Assembly (NCBI GenBank): GCA_032622095.1
Contig: CP136069.1
Span: 102,268,278-102,332,277 of the forward strand
Length of the DNA stretch: 64,000 bases
Origin: Siphonodentalium dalli
Lineage: Eukaryota > Mollusca > Scaphopoda > Gadilida > Siphonodentaliidae
Direction: 5' to 3'
The notes beneath the pieces were generated by a model that saw only the letters and a program-made list of their open reading frames with translations, searched no databases and was not told the origin of the DNA. The first letter of the stretch is position 1. Each line of letters begins with the position of its first letter. Of this stretch, positions 62,040-64,000 are shown piece by piece. The position numbers were made by a program, and so were the translations under genes.

Positions 62040-63181
62040 TTGGTTGGGTAGGGGTAGCGTGTTCATTCTGGTTTGCAGATTTGAGGATGACGATATCACT
62101 GAACTATATATTAACAGTAGGGCCTAGCATAATGCTTAAGATCTTATTTTAAAATGTTTTGAACATACCTCAAATGTAAGTGCTGCACTCAAATAGAAGA
62201 TTGATCATTTGTTTGAAGCCTGTATAGGTGATTGGTCGTTCTCTGAAAAAAAAATAATGTACATGTAGACTTAGTTTCTCAAATGCTACAACATTTAATA
62301 TTATACATCATATACCAGTATTCATGGACACAGAATGTACAGCATGTTAAGGCAATAGGAAACTTTCTCAAGTTATTTTTGACAATTGAACATGAAATAC
62401 AGAAACTACAATTTCCATGGACCGTATCCAAGCTCGCTGATATACCAGTTGCAGTTGTCGGATATCGATGAAATTTGCTCAACTTCGAGATAAGATATTG
62501 GTAAAACGTGGTTATTAATCCTTGTAAAATTTGCTATTAGTCATCCCAAGACATATGCCAAATAAAAATTAGGTAATCATTTTATTCCAATTTCGGTCAT
62601 GTTTGATTACGTGCTAAAGTTCCCACCCCTGTGCTTGAACATTTATATTCTCAAGAAAATCCAACCAATGTTAATTTTACAAGAATAAAGTGTACAAAAA
62701 TTGGTAAAATATGATGAAATTGATTGAAGGACACATATTGCTATATTATGATTTTAAAATCACCACCCATTCCATTTTTGTCAGAGCCATTTTTGAAAAC
62801 TTGGGAAAGTGGTAGCCCTCCCCCATAAAAACGAGAAAGGCTGTCACTCTCAAAACAACACACTTACATTGTGATATAACAAACATTTCCTGTAATAAAA
62901 CTTTGCAAAGTATGCTAAAAGTCACTCAGGGATATATGAGAAAACAAATTAATGCATTGGTTTCATGCCACATCTGGTTATTTTGGAGGAGTTGTTGAAA
63001 TTCGAACACGAGTGTGCTAGATTGGTAAATGTCCATTTTTAACAATTAATGCTCATTTCATGCGCATACGACGAAAACACGAGAGATATGAGATCTCGCG
63101 AAGTCACGCGCTCCGCGATATTTCATATACCGGCTATTGGCCAAGCACTGAGGCTTCCAATCGCCCTATATATACATCGCT
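62040..63181. other. No recognisable gene
   Basis: Intron 4 sequence, AT-rich, ending in a GC-richer stretch at 63060-63180 (ATCTCGCGAAGTCACGCGCT). It forms the right part of the segment that interrupts the ~63-bp array. Confidence 0.35.
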
Positions 63182-63770
63182 GCTGGGATACAGCTGTCAT
63201 TACAGTCACATTACTGTGTAACTAATTTTTGGTTGTCAAGTGTTGCTGGGATGTAGCTGTCATTACAGTCATTTTACAGTGTAACTGTTTTGTGGCTGTT
63301 TTGATTTTGAAAAATAAACAATAAATTCAATAGACATTACAGAATAAACTGTTTCATAACTGTTTTAACTCTGTTTCTTTGCTATTAATGTATTTAAATA
63401 GACAGCTAGTTTACAGTGTAACTGGCTCGTAGCTGTTACCACTTAGCAAAAAAATGTAAATTCAATAGACATTATAGAATAAACTGTTTCAAAACTGTTT
63501 TAACTCTGTTTATTTTCTATGGTGATTAAATAGACAGTTAGTTTACAGTGTGACTGGCTAATAGCTGTTTCCACTTAGAAAAAAAAATGTAAATTCAATA
63601 GACATTATAGAATAAACTGTTTAATAACTGTTTTAACTCTGTTTATTTTCTATGGTGATTAAATAGACAGTTAGTTTACAGTGTAACTGGCTAATAGCTG
63701 TTTCCACTTAGAAAAAAAGAACTTAATTCAATAGACATTATAGAATAAACTGTTTCATCTTCTTCTTCTT
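63182..63770. repeat. Tandem array, right part: ~63-bp units then ~115-bp units
   Basis: Two ~63-bp units like those at 59300-59660 are followed by about four longer units (starting about 63300, 63440, 63575 and 63705). The longer units share AATTCAATAGACATTATAGA, ATAAACTGTTT and TTTACAGTGTAACTGGCTAA. The two unit types share TTACAGTGTAACTG, so the longer one probably arose from the shorter. Confidence 0.8.
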
Positions 63771-64000
63771 CCGATTACAGTCCACCATCAACAGGTTGAT
63801 GATTATGACTAATTTTATTTTGGCAACGACTGGCGATAATTTCTCTTCATGATTAGGGTTTGTAATAATATAATTGATTTGATTTGAATTTGGAAGTCAT
63901 GATTAGTTGATTGGATTCTTTACTGGGTCGAATGGGTTTTCTGGGACGTCCAGCATGGATTTAGTTGGTTCATCATCCTGGTCCTGAACTCATCGACTGG

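Overview
The window is animal nuclear DNA. It contains spliced exons, introns up to 23 kb, few long reading frames and very many repeats. The only host gene recognised is WDR5, on the + strand. Four consecutive coding exons (11248-11397, 15283-15379, 38597-38670, 50535-50624) join in frame and give the first 137 residues. The rest of the beta-propeller must lie beyond base 64000, since no further WDR5 exon was found after 50624. The repeat families, especially elements with (CCGT/CTGT)n tracts plus tandem cores and a CR1/L2-type LINE, suggest a marine invertebrate, perhaps a mollusc or another spiralian. That assignment is inference.

Layout. 1-11247: upstream flank with several short-hairpin repeat families and a 1.8-kb element (8757-10527). 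11248-15379: WDR5 exons 1 and 2; intron 1 carries another copy of that element and a relic ISL2EU/DDE_Tnp_4-type transposase on the - strand. 15380-38596: intron 2 (23.2 kb). It is built mainly from a 4.26-kb transposon with terminal inverted repeats (TIRs) and TAA target duplications (15730-19991), a foldback repeat, and a 14.7-kb head-to-tail array of Helitron-like elements (22952-37645). 38671-50534: intron 3, with a further hairpin element, a nested 2.8-kb repeat, a SINE/LINE tail with a 12-bp target duplication, and a 33-base G tract. 50625-64000: start of intron 4, with a frameshifted LINE, a 1.26-kb hAT-like element inserted in a ~42-bp minisatellite, and a 3.5-kb segment interrupting a ~63-bp tandem array.

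The most notable structures are as follows. (1) The Helitron-like array has 14 abutting 3' ends (stem CCGCC/GGCGG, then CTAG) that run directly into the next 5' end, and it includes a duplicated ~3.2-kb higher-order unit. (2) At least three families share one plan: a 5' hairpin whose arm recurs inverted near the 3' end, a tetranucleotide tract and/or tandem core, and usually a 3' hairpin. This resembles Helentron-associated (HINE/DINE-1/pearl-like) elements. (3) Short core motifs are shared between families that otherwise differ. (4) A duplicated splice donor lies just after WDR5 exon 4. No rRNA, tRNA, CRISPR array or intact autonomous transposon gene was seen. All coordinates were read by eye; repeat edges are approximate unless a target duplication is stated.
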